Assembly: GCA_043228905.1 (NCBI GenBank)
Contig: JBHGNT010000001.1
Coordinates: forward strand, 20,150,001 to 20,214,000
Length of the DNA stretch: 64,000 nt
Reading direction: 5' to 3'
DNA from: Azolla caroliniana
Lineage: Eukaryota; Polypodiophyta
The notes below the pieces were generated by a model. It was given only the letters and a program-made list of their open reading frames with translations, was not told the DNA's origin and did not search any database. A program made the position numbers and the translations under genes. Positions 63,016 to 64,000 of the stretch are shown here, piece after piece. How positions within the stretch are numbered: the first letter of the stretch is position 1; each line of letters opens with the position of its first letter.

Positions 63016-63429
63016 TGTTGGCCGGAGAGTATGAAAGAGAAGTGGGGATGAGTCGGACGCGGAACATATTAGTTATTAATTAGCTAGAATTAAAATAGGA
63101 ATGGACAGATCCGGGAGAGTTGCAACGATCCGGATCTGGACTGAACCATAGCGGGTTGCCGGTATGGCACCGTTTTGTAATCAGAACTGGATTCCTGTAA
63201 AAGGATCCGAAGAACTATTTATTAAGAGAGGGGAAATGAATATAAGTATAATTGTCTTTGAGAGTATTGTGTACCTTCCGTTCTATAATTACGGTTCTAT
63301 CTTACGTATGGAAACAATCTATGTATGTTATTAATCTAGAACCGACCCCGAAATAGTCGGATATAATTATAATTTTGCTGAAAGCATAAAACCCGTAACC
63401 ACCCTTTGATGAAGTAATCTGAAAGGACA
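63016..63429. repeat. Terminal LTR of Gyp3 (about 414 bp)
   Basis: Plus strand TGTTGGCCGGAGAG to AAAGGACA. The primer-site motif implies minus orientation, whereas CTATTTATTAAGAGAGG near 63217 could serve as a plus-strand TATA region. The right edge lies between 63429 and 63452. Confidence 0.6.
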
Positions 63430-63451
63430 ACCTGTGTTAGTGGCTAGTCCA

Positions 63452-63652
63452 GCCCATGAATAATAAGAAACTCGCAACATTGTGCGATAATCGGCATCGA
63501 CACAGTAGAGGTTAAAGGTGGTTCTACTCTTGTACTACACAATGTCCGACATGTACCGGAGCTCTCAAGACCATTGATCTCGGTTAGACAATCGGATGAA
63601 GACGGCATCCGTGTCGGTTTCTCATCAGGAGGGTGGACACTCTAGAGGGGGA
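63452..63652 (+). pseudogene. Cop7: fragment of a second Cop4-family element
   Basis: AACTCGCAACATTGTGCGAT onward matches Cop4 15320-15520: the protease end and GAG-pre-integrase start (VRHVPELSRPLISVRQSDED, VGFSSGGWTL). It ends abruptly near 63652. Gyp3 was probably inserted into this element. Confidence 0.8.
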
Positions 63653-64000
63653 ACCTCATGACCCACATGTAAAAGCATCAATTTAGTATAAGAGGGGAGA
63701 ATTAGTTTCATAAGGGGGAGGGGAGAGGGGAAAATCAAAGAATCCTATTTTGTAAAGGGTTTTCTCTCGAGGAAATGGAGATTTTCTATTTTGGTATTCT
63801 TTCTTCTTCTGTGTTTGAGGAGTAGCTCTGTATGGTATTTTCTTCATAACTCTCAATTCTAATGTCCGTTTTCGACGTTCTATTGATCGTTGGAAAGCTC
63901 TTTCTGAAACTTTCCAATTTATGCCTGCAAGCTTAATTTGGTTATGTCAGTGATTGATATAAGGGTTTTTATCTTCACGGTTAGGGTTGCATGCTACTCG
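63653..64000 (+). other. Unassigned sequence at the right edge
   Basis: A purine-rich run (AAGGGGGAGGGGAGAGGGGA, near 63713) is followed by T-rich sequence. No frame of interest is present. It could be the leader or LTR of a further element, but I see no repeat of it in the window. Confidence 0.4.

Noticed and set aside
62609-63067. Minus-strand frame rich in Leu, Val and Phe that looks like a membrane protein
   Set aside because: It is the complement of the Gyp3 coiled-coil and acidic tail; Glu/Lys-rich coding reads as hydrophobic on the other strand.
1-64000. CRISPR array, rRNA operon, organelle DNA or bacterial operon
   Set aside because: Repeats are LTRs or simple sequence, with no regular spacers; no rRNA or organelle gene was seen; coding is eukaryotic retroelement throughout.

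Overview
This window is nuclear DNA of a land plant and is repetitive from end to end. I find no host gene, rRNA gene or canonical tRNA gene. It holds at least a dozen LTR retrotransposons or fragments, mostly inserted into one another. The plant assignment rests on Ty1/copia elements primed from a TGGTATCAGAGC or TGGTATCAAAG site (initiator-Met tRNA), UBN2-type copia Gag, plant-type Ty3/gypsy Pol and a chromodomain gypsy element. I cannot name the species. The names Cop1-7, Gyp1-4, GypT and Chr1 are mine.

Layout. 1-4356: Cop1, a copia element on the minus strand, cut by the left edge, with a polyprotein frame open for over 1200 codons. 4357-9394: Gyp1 and Gyp2, decayed gypsy fragments (+). 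9395-12497: copia fragments Cop2 and Cop3, ending in an LTR. 12498-12810: a possible tRNA-derived SINE. 12811-13496: RNase H end of gypsy element Gyp3 (+), interrupted by Cop4. The two Cop4 LTRs lie at 13497-13818 and 55102-55425, about 42 kb apart, with matching AGGAG target duplications. Gyp3 resumes at 55431 and ends at an LTR near 63429; it is interrupted a second time by Chr1 (58571-62033). A Cop4-family fragment and unassigned DNA close the window.

Inside Cop4 the nest continues. Cop5 (16865-22542, TSD TTGGG) sits in the reverse transcriptase (RT) gene. Gyp4 (minus strand) sits in the RNase H part and is present twice, because about 11 kb (22445-33458) is repeated from 33459 on. Into Gyp4 went GypT1 (27122-33458, lacking its 3' LTR; its counterpart in the second copy is a solo LTR at 45052-45678), GypT2 (36999-42667, TSD ACGG) and Cop6 (47025-53926, TSD GTACG). 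Two more GypT-type solo LTRs lie inside one LTR of Cop6. Nesting therefore reaches five levels.

Two features resist simple explanation. First, the Gyp3/Gyp4 gypsy group carries a further same-strand coding region after integrase (a GxEGF-motif domain, long coiled coils, an acidic C-terminus). It ends beside a primer-binding-site-like motif in the opposite orientation. Second, the Cop3/Cop5 copia family has a charged extension after RNase H whose stop codon lies inside the LTR. Cop1 alone looks potentially functional; most other frames are broken by stops, many of which fit C-to-T decay of CAG, CGA/CGG or TGG codons.
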